Assembly (NCBI GenBank): GCA_963795805.1
Contig: CAWCIV010000001.1
Location: 806,001-870,000 of the forward strand
From: JALYYC01 sp963795805
GTDB lineage: Bacteria > Chloroflexota > Dormibacteria > CF-121
DNA length: 64,000 nucleotides
Reading direction: 5' to 3'
A model generated the notes under the pieces. That model saw nothing but the letters and a program-made list of their open reading frames with translations, had not been told where the DNA came from and searched no databases. Both the position numbers and the translations under genes were made by a program. The stretch's first letter is position 1. Every line of letters starts with the position of its first letter. This document shows positions 43,376 through 52,781 of this stretch, in pieces.

Positions 43376-43909
43376 GTGGGGGAATCCACCGATGGCTTTC
43401 TCGTGCTTGGTATTGATCCAGGGCTCGCCGACACCGGCTATGGCGCGGTCCGGCGCCACAACGGCCGGCTGAGCCTCGTCACCTGCGGCACCCTTAAGAC
43501 GCCAGCGAACCTGGCTGAGCCGCAACGGCTGCGGCTGCTCGCCGAGCAGATGCGGAGCCTGCTGGCCGATCTGCACCCGGAGGCGGCCGCCTTCGAAGAG
43601 CTCTTTTTCAGCAAGAACGTGCGCACCGCCATGGCGGTCGGGCAGGCGCGCGGCGTTGCCCTGCTCTCGGCGGTCGAGGCCGGCGCACTCGTGCACGAGT
43701 ACACCCCGAACCAGGTGAAGCTGTCCGTCACCGGGTATGGCGCGGCCACCAAGAGCCAGATGCTGAAAATGGTCCAGTCGCTGCTCGGTACCAGGCAACT
43801 GCCCCGCTCGGACGACGCCATCGACGCGCTGGCGATCGCCATTTGCCACCATCACAGCGGCCGCCTCCGGACGATCCTGAGTCGCGCTCCGGTGGGAGTC
43901 TCCCGATGA
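43376..43909 (+). CDS. ruvC: Crossover junction endodeoxyribonuclease RuvC
   Basis: Holliday junction resolvase, 177 aa. The four catalytic acids are visible: Asp in LGIDPGLADTGYG, Glu in AAFEELFFSKN, and two Asp in SDDAIDALAIAICH. It also shows VKLSVTGYGAATKSQM. GTG 43376 follows the yebC stop by 2 nt. The stop overlaps the ruvA ATG. Confidence 0.96.
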   Translation: MGESTDGFLVLGIDPGLADTGYGAVRRHNGRLSLVTCGTLKTPANLAEPQRLRLLAEQMRSLLADLHPEAAAFEELFFSKNVRTAMAVGQARGVALLSAVEAGALVHEYTPNQVKLSVTGYGAATKSQMLKMVQSLLGTRQLPRSDDAIDALAIAICHHHSGRLRTILSRAPVGVSR

Positions 43910-44508
43910 TTGCCAGCCTGGAAGGAACGATCACTCATCGTGCCGAGGACTCGATCATCCTTGATGTGCACGGGGTCGGCTATCTGGTTACCGTGGGAAA
44001 CCGAACGCTCACCGAATTGCCGAGGGTGGGAGAGCCGCTCCGCCTCTATACCTATACCTATGTGCGGGAGGATGCGCTTGGTCTCTTCGGCTTCGTTCGC
44101 CGGGAGGAGCTTACCTTCTTCAAGCTGCTCCTCTCGGTGAAGGGGATCGGGCCGAAGGCGGCGCTGGCGATCCTCAGCCGGGCGGAACTGCGGGTGCTCA
44201 AGCGAGCGGTCCTCCAGGAGGACGCCGCCCTGCTCGCCACCGTTCCCGGGATCGGGCCGAAGACGGCGGCTCGCGTGGTGCTCGAGCTGAAGGGCAAACT
44301 TCGTGAGGAGATGTTCCCTGAAGACACCCGCGCGGCCACCCCCGGCGTCTCGGATGCGCTGGCCGAGGCCGTCCAGATCCTGACCGGGCTTGGCTACACG
44401 CCGATCGAGGCCAGGGAGGCGGTCGGCAAGGTCGGGGTCGGCAATGGGGGCGGCCATTCGGTCGAGCAGCTGGTGACGGTTGCCCTCAAGGGCCTGGATC
44501 GCGGATGA
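43906..44508 (+). CDS. ruvA: Holliday junction DNA helicase subunit RuvA
   Basis: Tetrameric junction-binding protein, 200 aa. N-terminal OB domain (MIASLEGTITHRAEDSIILDVHGVGY), YVREDALGLFGF, tandem HhH motifs (SVKGIGPKAALAILS and TVPGIGPKTAARVVLELKGK), and a C-terminal domain III (LTGLGYTPIEAREAV) that stimulates RuvB. Overlaps ruvC and ruvB by 4 bp each. Confidence 0.96.
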   Translation: MIASLEGTITHRAEDSIILDVHGVGYLVTVGNRTLTELPRVGEPLRLYTYTYVREDALGLFGFVRREELTFFKLLLSVKGIGPKAALAILSRAELRVLKRAVLQEDAALLATVPGIGPKTAARVVLELKGKLREEMFPEDTRAATPGVSDALAEAVQILTGLGYTPIEAREAVGKVGVGNGGGHSVEQLVTVALKGLDRG

Positions 44509-45542
44509 CTGAACGGGTGGTCACCGGCGACGAGAAGACCGAGGACAAGGAATTCGAATGGAGCCTTCGGCCGCGCCGGCTGACGGAGTTCATCGGCCAG
44601 GAGGGCGTGAAGGCGAACCTGGAGATCCTGATCAGCGCTGCCCGCGGGCGCGAGGAACCAATCGAGCACATCCTGATCGCCGGGCCGCCAGGCCTTGGCA
44701 AGACCACGCTGGCCAACATCATGGCCAACGAGATGGGCGTCAACATCCGGACGACCTCCGGTCCGGCGATCGAGCACCAGGGAGCGCTCGCCTCGATCCT
44801 GACCAACCTGGAGGACCGCGACATCTTCTTTATCGACGAGATCCACCGGCTGGCCCGCCCGGTCGAGGAGTCGCTCTACCCGGCCATGGAAGATTTCAAG
44901 TTCGACTTCGTGAGCGGAAAGGGTGCCGGCGCGCAGACGTTCCGGCTTCAATTGCCCCGCTTCACGGTTATCGGGGCGACCACCCGGCAGGGCATGCTCT
45001 CCGCCCCCCTGCGTGACCGGTTCGGCGCCGTGTACCCGCTCTATTTCTATGACGTCGACGACCTGTTCGAGATCGTGGTGCGGTCCGCCAAGCTCCTCAA
45101 GGTTTCGGCGGACGATGCGGGGGCCAGGGTGATCGCCAGCCGGGCGCGCGGCACCCCGCGGGTGGCGAACCGGTTGCTCCGCCGCGTCCGTGACTTCGCC
45201 CAGGTCCGCGCCGAGGGCCGGATCGACGAGCCGATCGCGCTCGAGGCGCTCGCCATGCTCGAGGTCGACGACCTGGGGTTGGATATCGTCGATCGCCGGA
45301 TTCTGCGCACCATCGTCGAGAAATACGACGGCGGTCCGGTCGGGCTGGAGACGGTCGCCGTCTCGGTCTCGGAGGACCCGGAAACGGTGGAAGACGTCTA
45401 CGAACCGTTTCTGATGCAGCTCGGCTTTCTCGCCCGGACCCCGCGTGGGCGCGTCGCGACCAAGCTCGCCTACGAGCATCTCGGCCTCGTCAAGGCCACG
45501 GGCCCCGTCCGCTCTGCGGGCGATCAGCCTCGACTGTTTTGA
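44505..45542 (+). CDS. ruvB: Holliday junction DNA helicase ATPase RuvB
   Basis: Hexameric AAA+ branch-migration motor, 345 aa. LRPRRLTEFIGQEGVKANLEI, Walker A AGPPGLGKTTLANIMA, Walker B IFFIDEIHRLARPVEE, sensor 1 VIGATTRQGMLS, arginine finger region LRDRFGAVYPLYFY, and the winged helix (LGFLARTPRGRVAT). ATG 44505 overlaps the ruvA stop; its TGA overlaps the TTG of the MFS gene. Confidence 0.97.
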   Translation: MTERVVTGDEKTEDKEFEWSLRPRRLTEFIGQEGVKANLEILISAARGREEPIEHILIAGPPGLGKTTLANIMANEMGVNIRTTSGPAIEHQGALASILTNLEDRDIFFIDEIHRLARPVEESLYPAMEDFKFDFVSGKGAGAQTFRLQLPRFTVIGATTRQGMLSAPLRDRFGAVYPLYFYDVDDLFEIVVRSAKLLKVSADDAGARVIASRARGTPRVANRLLRRVRDFAQVRAEGRIDEPIALEALAMLEVDDLGLDIVDRRILRTIVEKYDGGPVGLETVAVSVSEDPETVEDVYEPFLMQLGFLARTPRGRVATKLAYEHLGLVKATGPVRSAGDQPRLF

Positions 45543-46678
45543 CCGCGGCGCGGCCTCAGGCTGCGCAGATCGCGGGACTGGTGGTCACCATGTTCTGCGC
45601 ATCCTTCTCCCTGTTTCTCCTCAGTGCGACTCTTCCCATCTACCTTTACCGTGACCGCGGCTTTTCACTCGAAGCCGTCGGGGAGCTGGTCGGGTTTGCC
45701 TTCGTGGTCCAGGTGGTGATGACGCTCTTCGCCGGTCCGTTGATCGATCGACGCGGCGCACGGCTGGCGATCCGCCTCGGCCCGGCCTTCTACGCCGTTG
45801 CGGCCGGCATCTTCCTCACCACGGCTGCCGCGCCGGCGATTGCGCTCGCCCGGGCCCTGCAGGGGATCGGGGCAGCCATGATCATTCCGGCGGCGTTTGC
45901 CTTGTTGCCAACGCTGGTTTCGGAACGCCGCCGCGGCACCGCGCTCGGGGCATTCGGCGCCACCAACACGATCGCGCTCGCCATCGGGCCGCCCGTTGGA
46001 CTGCTCCTCCTCCGGCGCGGATCCCTGGTGCTGTTTGGGACCGCGCTAGCCGCCGCCGCGCTCGGCTTTGCCTGCAGCTGGATCCTCGGGTCCGGCGCCT
46101 CCGCCGCGCGGCGTGGCCCGCTGTTCACCTATCGGGCCAGCTGGACGCCGCTCCTGCTCGTCACCTTCCTGACGGTCGTCTACTGGGGCGTCGTGACCGC
46201 ATTCCTCCCGATCCATGTGCCGCGTGTCCAGCTCACCAATGTTGGCTGGTTCTTTACGGCCGACGCACTCGCCGTTCTCGCATTTCGGATCCCGACGGGA
46301 TTCCTCGCCGACCGGTTCGGTCCGCGCTGGCTGCTCGCGGCCGGGATCGTCGTCACCAGCGCCGGCATCCTTCTCTTGCTCGCCCCCGCCTCGCTGCTCA
46401 CGCTCGTGCTCGCCGGGATCGAGACCGGGCTCGGGGCGGCTCTTCTGCTGCCACCCATCCTGCTCGAGTTGACGAAAGGGAGCGACGAGGGAGATCGGGG
46501 CACGGCGATGGCCCTCTATTCGCTGAGCTTCTCCGCTGCCGTCGGCGTCGGCAGCCTGGCCGCGGCGCCGCTGGTGGCCCAGGCCGGCTTTAGGACCGCC
46601 CTGATTCTGAGCACCATCGCCTGCCTGGCCGCGGCCCCGATCGTCATGATGAGCGTCGGCACCCGTGCGAACCACTGA
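45539..46678 (+). CDS. MFS transporter
   Basis: A 379-residue major facilitator with about 12 hydrophobic segments. The loop 2-3 signature is FAGPLIDRRGARLAIR, and LADRFGPRWLLAAG repeats it in the second half. Small, with short loops, as in drug/sugar efflux proteins of the MFS_1 group; the substrate is unknown. The TTG start overlaps the ruvB stop, and its 3' end overlaps queA by 14 bp, an unusual place for a transporter, so it probably belongs to the ruv-queA transcript. Confidence 0.85.
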   Translation: MTAARPQAAQIAGLVVTMFCASFSLFLLSATLPIYLYRDRGFSLEAVGELVGFAFVVQVVMTLFAGPLIDRRGARLAIRLGPAFYAVAAGIFLTTAAAPAIALARALQGIGAAMIIPAAFALLPTLVSERRRGTALGAFGATNTIALAIGPPVGLLLLRRGSLVLFGTALAAAALGFACSWILGSGASAARRGPLFTYRASWTPLLLVTFLTVVYWGVVTAFLPIHVPRVQLTNVGWFFTADALAVLAFRIPTGFLADRFGPRWLLAAGIVVTSAGILLLLAPASLLTLVLAGIETGLGAALLLPPILLELTKGSDEGDRGTAMALYSLSFSAAVGVGSLAAAPLVAQAGFRTALILSTIACLAAAPIVMMSVGTRANH

Positions 46679-47699
46679 CTTCGACTACGACCTGCCCGCC
46701 GAGCTGATCGCGCAGCGCCCGCCGGTGGAACGGGACGGGGCGCGCATGCTCGTGCTCGATCCCAGGCAGGACCGCAGGGCTCACGCCATGGTGCGCGACC
46801 TGCCCGACCTCCTGGCTCCGGGCGATTGCCTGGTGCTCAACGACACGCGGGTGCTCCCAGCCCGGCTGCGCGGTGCCCGTGAGGGTGGGGGAGAGGCCGA
46901 GGTCCTCCTGCTCCGACCCTCAGGAAAGGACGGGCTCTGGGAAGCTCTGATCCGGCCGGGACGCCGCCTCGCCGCGGGGGCGCAGATTCACTTCAGCGGG
47001 TCCCGGCTTAGCGCCACGATCGAATCGAAGAATGGAGAGACCGCGACCGTCCGCCTCGGCGGGACCGATGATCCGCTCGCGGAGGTGCGGCGAATCGGCG
47101 AGATGCCAACCCCGCCCTACATCAGGGAGCGGCTGCAGGCGACCGAGCGATACCAGACGGTCTTCAGCCGGGTCGAGGGATCGGCGGCGGCGCCCACCGC
47201 CGGCCTGCATTTCACCGAGGACCTGCTGGCGAGGATCGGTGATCGCGGTGTCGAGATCGCGACGGTGACGCTCCACGTTGGCCTCGATACGTTTCGGCCG
47301 GTTCGGGTCGAGGATCCGAGACAACACCATATTCATCGCGAGTGGTATCGGGTCGGCGCGGCGACCGCCGCCGCGATCGCTCGAGCCCGGAGCCGCGATG
47401 GCCGGGTGGTCGCGGTGGGGACCACCTGCGTCCGGGTGCTGGAAACGGCGGCCGACGATACGGGGGTCAGGGCGGGTGAGGGATGGACTGAGCTCCTGAT
47501 CCTTCCCGGGCATCGCTTTCGCGCCGTGGATGCCCTGTTAACGAACTTCCACCTGCCGAAGAGCACGCTGTTGATGCTGGTCAGCGCCTTTGCCGGGCGT
47601 GACCGGATCCTGGCCGCCTATGCGGAAGCCGTCCGCCAGGGCTACCGTTTCTACAGTTTTGGCGACTGCATGTTCATCGCATCTTCGGCCCCCGCGTGA
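46665..47699 (+). CDS. queA: S-adenosylmethionine:tRNA ribosyltransferase-isomerase
   Basis: Adds the epoxycyclopentane ring from SAM onto preQ1 in tRNA during queuosine synthesis; 344 aa. DFDYDLPAELIAQRPP, CLVLNDTRVLPARLRG, AAPTAGLHFTEDLL, LHVGLDTFRPV, and LLTNFHLPKSTLLMLVSAFAG are all family signatures. The GTG start lies inside the MFS 3' end. Its stop overlaps the tgt GTG, so the two queuosine genes are coupled. Confidence 0.96.
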   Translation: MRTTDFDYDLPAELIAQRPPVERDGARMLVLDPRQDRRAHAMVRDLPDLLAPGDCLVLNDTRVLPARLRGAREGGGEAEVLLLRPSGKDGLWEALIRPGRRLAAGAQIHFSGSRLSATIESKNGETATVRLGGTDDPLAEVRRIGEMPTPPYIRERLQATERYQTVFSRVEGSAAAPTAGLHFTEDLLARIGDRGVEIATVTLHVGLDTFRPVRVEDPRQHHIHREWYRVGAATAAAIARARSRDGRVVAVGTTCVRVLETAADDTGVRAGEGWTELLILPGHRFRAVDALLTNFHLPKSTLLMLVSAFAGRDRILAAYAEAVRQGYRFYSFGDCMFIASSAPA

Positions 47700-48805
47700 G
47701 CTTCCGGTTGCTGGCGACCGAAGGCGGGTCGCGCCGCGGCATATTGGAAACAGCACACGGCCCGATCGAGACGCCGGCCTTCATGCCGGTCGGGACCAAC
47801 GGCACCGTCAAGGCGCTGACGCCGGACGAGGTGGGTGCCCTCGGCGCCCAGGTGCTGCTCGGGAATACGTATCACCTCGCGCTCCGGCCGGGCAGCGATC
47901 GGATTGCGACTCTGGGCGGGCTGCATCGCTTCATGGGCTGGGATGGCGCCATCCTGACGGACAGTGGCGGCTTCCAGGTGTTCAGCCTCGATCACCTGGT
48001 GCGCGTCACCGACGAGGGTGCCGTGTTCCGGTCGCATCTCGATGGGAGCGAACAACGCTTCACGCCCGAATCGGTCATGGCGATCCAGCGCGATCTGGCG
48101 TCGGACATCGCCATGGCCTTCGACGAGCCGGCGCCCTGGCCATCCGAGCCCGAAGTGGCTCGAGCCGCGACCGAGCGGACCCACCGCTGGGCCGCACGCT
48201 GCCTCGCCACGCAGCCCGCACCTGGCCAGCTGCGATTCGGGATCGCACAGGGCGGATTCGACGAGTCGCTGCGGCTCGAGAGTGCCAGCCTCCTGGGCGA
48301 GATGCCGTTCGATGGCTACGGCATCGGCGGTCTCAGCCTGGGTGAGCCGATGACGATGACCTACCGGCTGGTCGCGCTCCAGGCCGCCGCCTTGCCGGCC
48401 GGACGGCCGCGCTACCTGATGGGCGTCGGGACCCCCATCGATCTGATCGAGGCGATCTCGAGGGGCATCGACATGTTCGACTGCGTGCTGCCGACCAGGA
48501 TCGCGCGCAACGGGTCGATCCTCACCCAGGGGGGCCGCATCAATCTGCGCAACGTGAAATTCGCCGCTGATGCCGGGCCGCTCGACGAGGGCTGCGACTG
48601 CTACACGTGCCGGCGCTTCACCCGGGCGTACCTCCGCCACCTGTTCATGGCTGGGGAGATCCTCGGCCACCGGCTGGCCTCGATCCACAACCTGCGGGTC
48701 CTGGTCCGGCTGGTGACTGAGATTCGGACCGCGATCGGCTCGGGTCACCTTCAGGCCAGCATGGAGGAGGTCCGCCGGCGCTGGCATGCCGCTCCGCTCC
48801 CCTGA
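47696..48805 (+). CDS. tgt: Queuine tRNA-ribosyltransferase
   Basis: Swaps guanine 34 for preQ1 in GUN-anticodon tRNAs; 369 aa TIM barrel. General acid/base Asp in TDSGGFQVFSL, nucleophile Asp in DMFDCVLPTRIARNG, GIAQGG, and the zinc site CDCYTCRRFTRAYLRHLF plus the His of SIHNLR. QueA precedes it and secDF follows, an order shared with many bacteria (usually with yajC between; no yajC ORF is visible here). Confidence 0.96.
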   Translation: MSFRLLATEGGSRRGILETAHGPIETPAFMPVGTNGTVKALTPDEVGALGAQVLLGNTYHLALRPGSDRIATLGGLHRFMGWDGAILTDSGGFQVFSLDHLVRVTDEGAVFRSHLDGSEQRFTPESVMAIQRDLASDIAMAFDEPAPWPSEPEVARAATERTHRWAARCLATQPAPGQLRFGIAQGGFDESLRLESASLLGEMPFDGYGIGGLSLGEPMTMTYRLVALQAAALPAGRPRYLMGVGTPIDLIEAISRGIDMFDCVLPTRIARNGSILTQGGRINLRNVKFAADAGPLDEGCDCYTCRRFTRAYLRHLFMAGEILGHRLASIHNLRVLVRLVTEIRTAIGSGHLQASMEEVRRRWHAAPLP

Positions 48806-48850
48806 GCCGATTCGACCAGGCCGCTTAAGAGTGTCTCATCGAGGCTCGCC

Positions 48851-48856
48851 TATACT
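48851..48856 (+). promoter_or_regulatory. -10 box (TATACT) of secDF
   Basis: TATACT ends 9 nt before the secD ATG, so the transcript would begin within about 2-3 nt of the start codon. No SD fits in that space. Confidence 0.5.
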
Positions 48857-48865
48857 TTTGCACGC

Positions 48866-50269
48866 ATGCGCGTCAACCGTGCCCTGCTGGCGCTGATCGC
48901 CGGCATCGCTGTCATCGCTCTTTTCATCGACGGCTTTGCCTATATCTACCGGATCGCGACCCACCAGTCGCTGACCGGTCCGATCAACAGCCGGCCCCAG
49001 CTGTCGATTCCCTTGCTCGGCTTTCAGCAGGACCTCTATGTCCACAAGGGTCTCGACCTTTCCGGCGGAACGCATCTGGAGCTCCAGGTCACCGACGTCC
49101 GATCCGGCACGGTGACCCAGGCTCGCGACACCGCCCTGGCGATCATCGAGCGGCGGGTGAACGCCAGCGGCTACGCCGAATCGACGGTGCGGCCAGAGGG
49201 AACCGACCGGATCATCGTGGAGTTGCCGGGCGTCAACCTCGAGCAGGCCAAGCAGATCCTGGGCAAGACTTCGTTCCTGACCATCTGGGAATGGGTGCCG
49301 GGCACAGCAGACGCCAAGACGATTGCGCTGCTGAACGGCACCGACGCGAATAAGTACACCGGGTACAAGCCGCAACCTACCGGCATCGACGGCAGTATGG
49401 TCACCACCGCCAGCCGGTCAACGGACTCCACCACCAACCTGCCCGACGTCACGATTTCCTTCAACAACCAGGGCTCGACCCTGTTCTGCAACTTGACCCG
49501 GGATCGCTTTACGCACGCGGCGGGCACGCCCGATAACAAAATCGCTATCTTCATCGACCACAACCTGGTCGAGGACGCCAACGTGCAGAGCGAGATCTGC
49601 GGTGGTACGGCGCAGATCACCGGCGGGTTCACGGCAGACAGCGCCCAGGCGCTGGCGGTCCAGCTAAACTCCGGTGCGCTCCCCGGCACGATCAACATCG
49701 TCTCGAGCACCGAAGTCGGCGCGACGCTCGGTGCTAACACCGTCCGGTTGAGCCTGCTTGCCGGTGCCTTCGGACTCGCGATCGTCATCCTCTACATGCT
49801 GCTCTACTACCGACTGCCGGGCGTCGTCGCGAGCATCGCGCTTCTGCTCTACGCGGCGATCACGCTGGCGATCTTCAAGCTGTTCGGGGTGACACTCACC
49901 CTGGCGGGCCTCGCCGGGTTCATCCTGTCCGTCGGTATGGCGGTCGATGCCAACGTGCTCATCTTCGAGCGTGTCAAGGAGGAACTGCGTGCCGGACGCA
50001 CGCTCGGGGCATCGATGGAATCCGGGGTGAGCCGGGCCTGGCCGGCGATCCGGGACTCCAACATCTCGACCCTGATCACCTGCTTTGTCCTCTACTTCTT
50101 CGGCGCCCCGTTGATCAAGGGTTTCGCGGTGACCCTGGCGATCGGCGTCGGGGTGAGCATGTTCTCGGCGATTGTGACCACGCAGCAGCTCCTCCAGATC
50201 GTCGCTGGCTTGCGCCCGGCGCGCCGGCTCTCGTTGTACGGCGTGCAGGCCCCGCAGAAGGCGGCCTGA
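48866..50269 (+). CDS. secD: Protein translocase subunit SecD
   Basis: A 467-residue RND-type SecD that uses the proton gradient to pull exported proteins across the membrane. N-terminal transmembrane helix, then the P1 head (GLDLSGGTHLELQV, TALAIIERRVNASGYAE), a Ser/Thr-rich periplasmic insert, and five C-terminal helices beginning LSLLAGAFGLAIVILYMLLYYRLPG with FILSVGMAVDANVLIFERVKEE, the TM4 motif. It shares one base with the secF ATG (TGATG). Confidence 0.95.
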   Translation: MRVNRALLALIAGIAVIALFIDGFAYIYRIATHQSLTGPINSRPQLSIPLLGFQQDLYVHKGLDLSGGTHLELQVTDVRSGTVTQARDTALAIIERRVNASGYAESTVRPEGTDRIIVELPGVNLEQAKQILGKTSFLTIWEWVPGTADAKTIALLNGTDANKYTGYKPQPTGIDGSMVTTASRSTDSTTNLPDVTISFNNQGSTLFCNLTRDRFTHAAGTPDNKIAIFIDHNLVEDANVQSEICGGTAQITGGFTADSAQALAVQLNSGALPGTINIVSSTEVGATLGANTVRLSLLAGAFGLAIVILYMLLYYRLPGVVASIALLLYAAITLAIFKLFGVTLTLAGLAGFILSVGMAVDANVLIFERVKEELRAGRTLGASMESGVSRAWPAIRDSNISTLITCFVLYFFGAPLIKGFAVTLAIGVGVSMFSAIVTTQQLLQIVAGLRPARRLSLYGVQAPQKAA

Positions 50270-51150
50270 TGCGTTCGCTGGACATCGTCGGACGGCGCAA
50301 TTGGTACTTCCTGGCCTCGCTGCTCATCATCCTGCCCGGCATCTTGTCGATGATCTTCTTCGGCTTTCGGCTCGGGATCGACTTCGCCGGCGGAAACCAG
50401 CTGAACCTGGTCTTCAATCAGCCGGTACAAGCGTCGGTCGTCCAGCGCGAAATGGACACCTTCAATGTCGAGGCGACCGTGCAGCAAGCGGGACCGAACA
50501 ATGTCCTGATCACCACCAAGCCGCTCAGTCTCGCCCAGGAAACCACGATCCGGAACGATCTCAACGGGAAGTTCGGCGGCATCGACACGCAGAAGTCGAG
50601 CAGCGCCGCGGTCGGCCCGCTGATCGCCCGCGAGCTGGTGCTCGGCGCCGGTGGGCTGATCGCGATCGCCTCGATCCTGATCGTGGCCTACCTGAGTTTC
50701 CGCTTCAACTACAAGTTCGCGATCTGCGCCATCCTGGCCCTACTGCATGACGTCTTTGTCCTGACCGGGCTGTACTCGATCCTCGGGCGCGTCTTTAACC
50801 TGCCACTGGGGGAGATCAACACGCTGTTCGTCACCGCCGCGCTGACCGTCATCGGGTTCTCGGTTCACGACACGATCGTCATCTTCGACCGGATCCGTGA
50901 GAACCTTCGGCAGGCAAGCCGCCTCACGTTCGAGCAGAACGTCAATCTCAGCATCATCCAATCGCTCGCCCGATCGGTCAACACCTCGATGACCGTCGTC
51001 TTCGTCCTGGTTGCGCTCTTCCTGATCTCGCCGACGAACATCAAGGGCTTCACACTCGCGCTCCTGATCGGCATCATCAGCGGAACCTATTCGTCGATCT
51101 TCAACGCGAGCCCGTTGCTGGTGGTGTGGCGCCGTCTCGACCCACGGTAG
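50269..51150 (+). CDS. secF: Protein translocase subunit SecF
   Basis: A 293-residue partner of SecD: DIVGRRNWYFLASLLIILPG (TM1), FGFRLGIDFAGGNQLNLVF, and four to five C-terminal helices including LTVIGFSVHDTIVIFDRIREN (the conserved TM4 Asp and Arg) and LIGIISGTYSSIFNASPLLV. Length is normal. It is translationally coupled to secD, and a promoter for rimP follows the stop. Confidence 0.95.
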   Translation: MRSLDIVGRRNWYFLASLLIILPGILSMIFFGFRLGIDFAGGNQLNLVFNQPVQASVVQREMDTFNVEATVQQAGPNNVLITTKPLSLAQETTIRNDLNGKFGGIDTQKSSSAAVGPLIARELVLGAGGLIAIASILIVAYLSFRFNYKFAICAILALLHDVFVLTGLYSILGRVFNLPLGEINTLFVTAALTVIGFSVHDTIVIFDRIRENLRQASRLTFEQNVNLSIIQSLARSVNTSMTVVFVLVALFLISPTNIKGFTLALLIGIISGTYSSIFNASPLLVVWRRLDPR

Positions 51151-51155
51151 CGTTC

Positions 51156-51161
51156 TATACT
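51156..51161 (+). promoter_or_regulatory. -10 box (TATACT) of the rimP-nusA-ylxR operon
   Basis: TATACT six nt after the secF stop. It opens a leader of about 50 nt that contains a terminator-like hairpin before rimP. Confidence 0.45.
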
Positions 51162-51192
51162 GAGGACGAAGTGAATATCGTTGTCGTGCAAC

Positions 51193-51216
51193 GGGGCTTA
51201 AGGCCCCTTTTGTTTT
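51193..51216 (+). terminator. Terminator-like hairpin immediately before rimP
   Basis: GGGGC (51193-51197), loop TTAAG, GCCCC (51203-51207), then TTTTGTTTT. The rimP ATG follows one nt later. It may end secDF transcription or attenuate the rimP operon. Confidence 0.7.
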
Positions 51217-51217
51217 G

Positions 51218-51697
51218 ATGGGGCCTGCCGGGCCGAGCCCTCAGCTGGCACGTGTCCGCGAGTTGATTCAGCCGACGCTCGAGTTCCTCGGCTATGAGCT
51301 GTACGACCTGAGCCTCACGGGTGGCGGGGCGCATCCCACCCTGCGCGTGCGGATCGATAAGCCCCAGGGCGTATCCCTCGATGATTGCGAGCGGGTGAGC
51401 AAGTCCATCGGTGCGTTGCTCGACCAGGCTGATCCGGTGCCGACTACCTACGACCTCGAGGTCTCGTCGCCAGGGGCCGAGCGGCCGCTCCGCAGCCTTG
51501 AGGAGTACCGGCGCTTCGTGGGAAAACGGGCGAATGTCCGCTACCGGACCGGCGAAAGCGAGCGGATCGCCGAGGGCCGCCTCAGCGCCGTCTCCGACAA
51601 CGCCATCGAGTTGCAGCTGCGCGAACGGAAGGGCACGGCCTCGGTGGCCATCCCTTTCACGGACATCCTCGCGGCGCGCCTGGCGGTCGAGCTCTAG
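51218..51697 (+). CDS. rimP: Ribosome maturation factor RimP
   Basis: 30S assembly factor, 159 aa. RELIQPTLEFLGYELYDLSLTG, LRVRIDKPQGVSLDDCERVSKSI, YDLEVSSPGAERPLRS, and a C-terminal SH3-like barrel. ATG 51218 has no SD; TTG 51215 is an alternative. It sits directly behind a hairpin plus T-run, so its translation initiation region overlaps a terminator. The rimP-nusA-ylxR-infB order is canonical. Confidence 0.92.
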   Translation: MGPAGPSPQLARVRELIQPTLEFLGYELYDLSLTGGGAHPTLRVRIDKPQGVSLDDCERVSKSIGALLDQADPVPTTYDLEVSSPGAERPLRSLEEYRRFVGKRANVRYRTGESERIAEGRLSAVSDNAIELQLRERKGTASVAIPFTDILAARLAVEL

Positions 51698-51698
51698 C

Positions 51699-52781
51699 GT
51701 GTTGCGCTCAGACTTCCTCAAAGCGCTCGACCAGGTCCAGGAAGAGAAGGGCATCTCCAAGGAGTCGCTCCTGACCCTGATGGAGAGTGCGCTGGCCACC
51801 GCGTACCGTCGGGCGTTCAATCCACCCGAGAACGTTCGCGTCCACGTGGATCCGGACACCGCCCAAATCTCCATCTTCAGCCGCCGGCACGTCGTCGAGA
51901 CGGTCCGGGACCCGGGAACGGAGATCTCGCTCGAGGACGCCCGTTTGCAGGGGCCGGTCGCGATCGACGACATGATCGACGTCGCGCTACCAACCGAGGA
52001 TTTTGCCCGCCTGGCCGCCCAGATCAGCAAGCAGGTCGTCTTCCAGCGGCTCAAGGACGCGGAAAAGGACCAGGTGCTCAAGGACGTCCTCGAGCACAAG
52101 GGCGAGATGGTGAGTGGCATCGTCGACCGGGTCGTCGAGCGATCGGAAGGGAATACCGTCTACCTGGAGCTCGGCAAGGCGGAGGGTGTACTCCCCCCCG
52201 AAGAGCAGATCCCCGACGAGACGATCCGGGTCGGGCAGCACCTCAAGGTGTTGCTGCTCGAGGAGCGCAAGCGCAGTCGCGGCGCGCAGGTGACCGTCTC
52301 GCGCGCCCACAAGGCGTTGGTGCGCCGGCTGCTCGAGTTCGAAATCCCCGAGCTGGCGTCCGGGGCCGTTGTGATCCGGGCGCTCGCGCGAGAGCCGGGG
52401 GTGCGGACCAAGGTGGCGGTTTCGGCCCATCAGGAGGGGATCGACCCGGTCGGGGCGTGTGTGGGCCCCCGGGGCGTCCGCATCCGGAGCGTGGTCGGCG
52501 AGCTGGGCCCGGAACGCGTCGACATCATTCCCTGGGCGGACGATCCTCTGCAGCTGGTCGCGAACGCGCTGAGCCCAGCGCAGGTGCAGCGGGTCGACAT
52601 CGACCGCGACTCGCGGACGGCGACGGCGCACGTCCCCGAAAACCAGCTGTCGCTCGCGATCGGGAAGGACGGCCAGAACGCGCGGCTGGCAGCCAAGCTG
52701 ACAGGCTGGCGGATCGACATCAAGCCCACCGCGGACGGCGCGGCCACCGAGGCTGCCGAGGTTGCGGCCGACGGCGGCTAA
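51699..52781 (+). CDS. nusA: Transcription termination/antitermination protein NusA
   Basis: A 360-residue NusA: N-terminal RNAP-binding domain (SDFLKALDQVQEEKGISKESLL), S1 domain (MVSGIVDRVVERSEGNTVYLELG), KH1 (TKVAVSAHQEGIDPVGACVGPRG), and KH2 (SIGKDGQNARLAAKLTGWRIDI). The acidic C-terminal repeats of proteobacterial NusA are absent, as in Gram-positives. GTG 51699 begins one nt after the rimP stop. Its 3' end overlaps ylxR by 20 bp. Confidence 0.96.
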   Translation: MLRSDFLKALDQVQEEKGISKESLLTLMESALATAYRRAFNPPENVRVHVDPDTAQISIFSRRHVVETVRDPGTEISLEDARLQGPVAIDDMIDVALPTEDFARLAAQISKQVVFQRLKDAEKDQVLKDVLEHKGEMVSGIVDRVVERSEGNTVYLELGKAEGVLPPEEQIPDETIRVGQHLKVLLLEERKRSRGAQVTVSRAHKALVRRLLEFEIPELASGAVVIRALAREPGVRTKVAVSAHQEGIDPVGACVGPRGVRIRSVVGELGPERVDIIPWADDPLQLVANALSPAQVQRVDIDRDSRTATAHVPENQLSLAIGKDGQNARLAAKLTGWRIDIKPTADGAATEAAEVAADGG

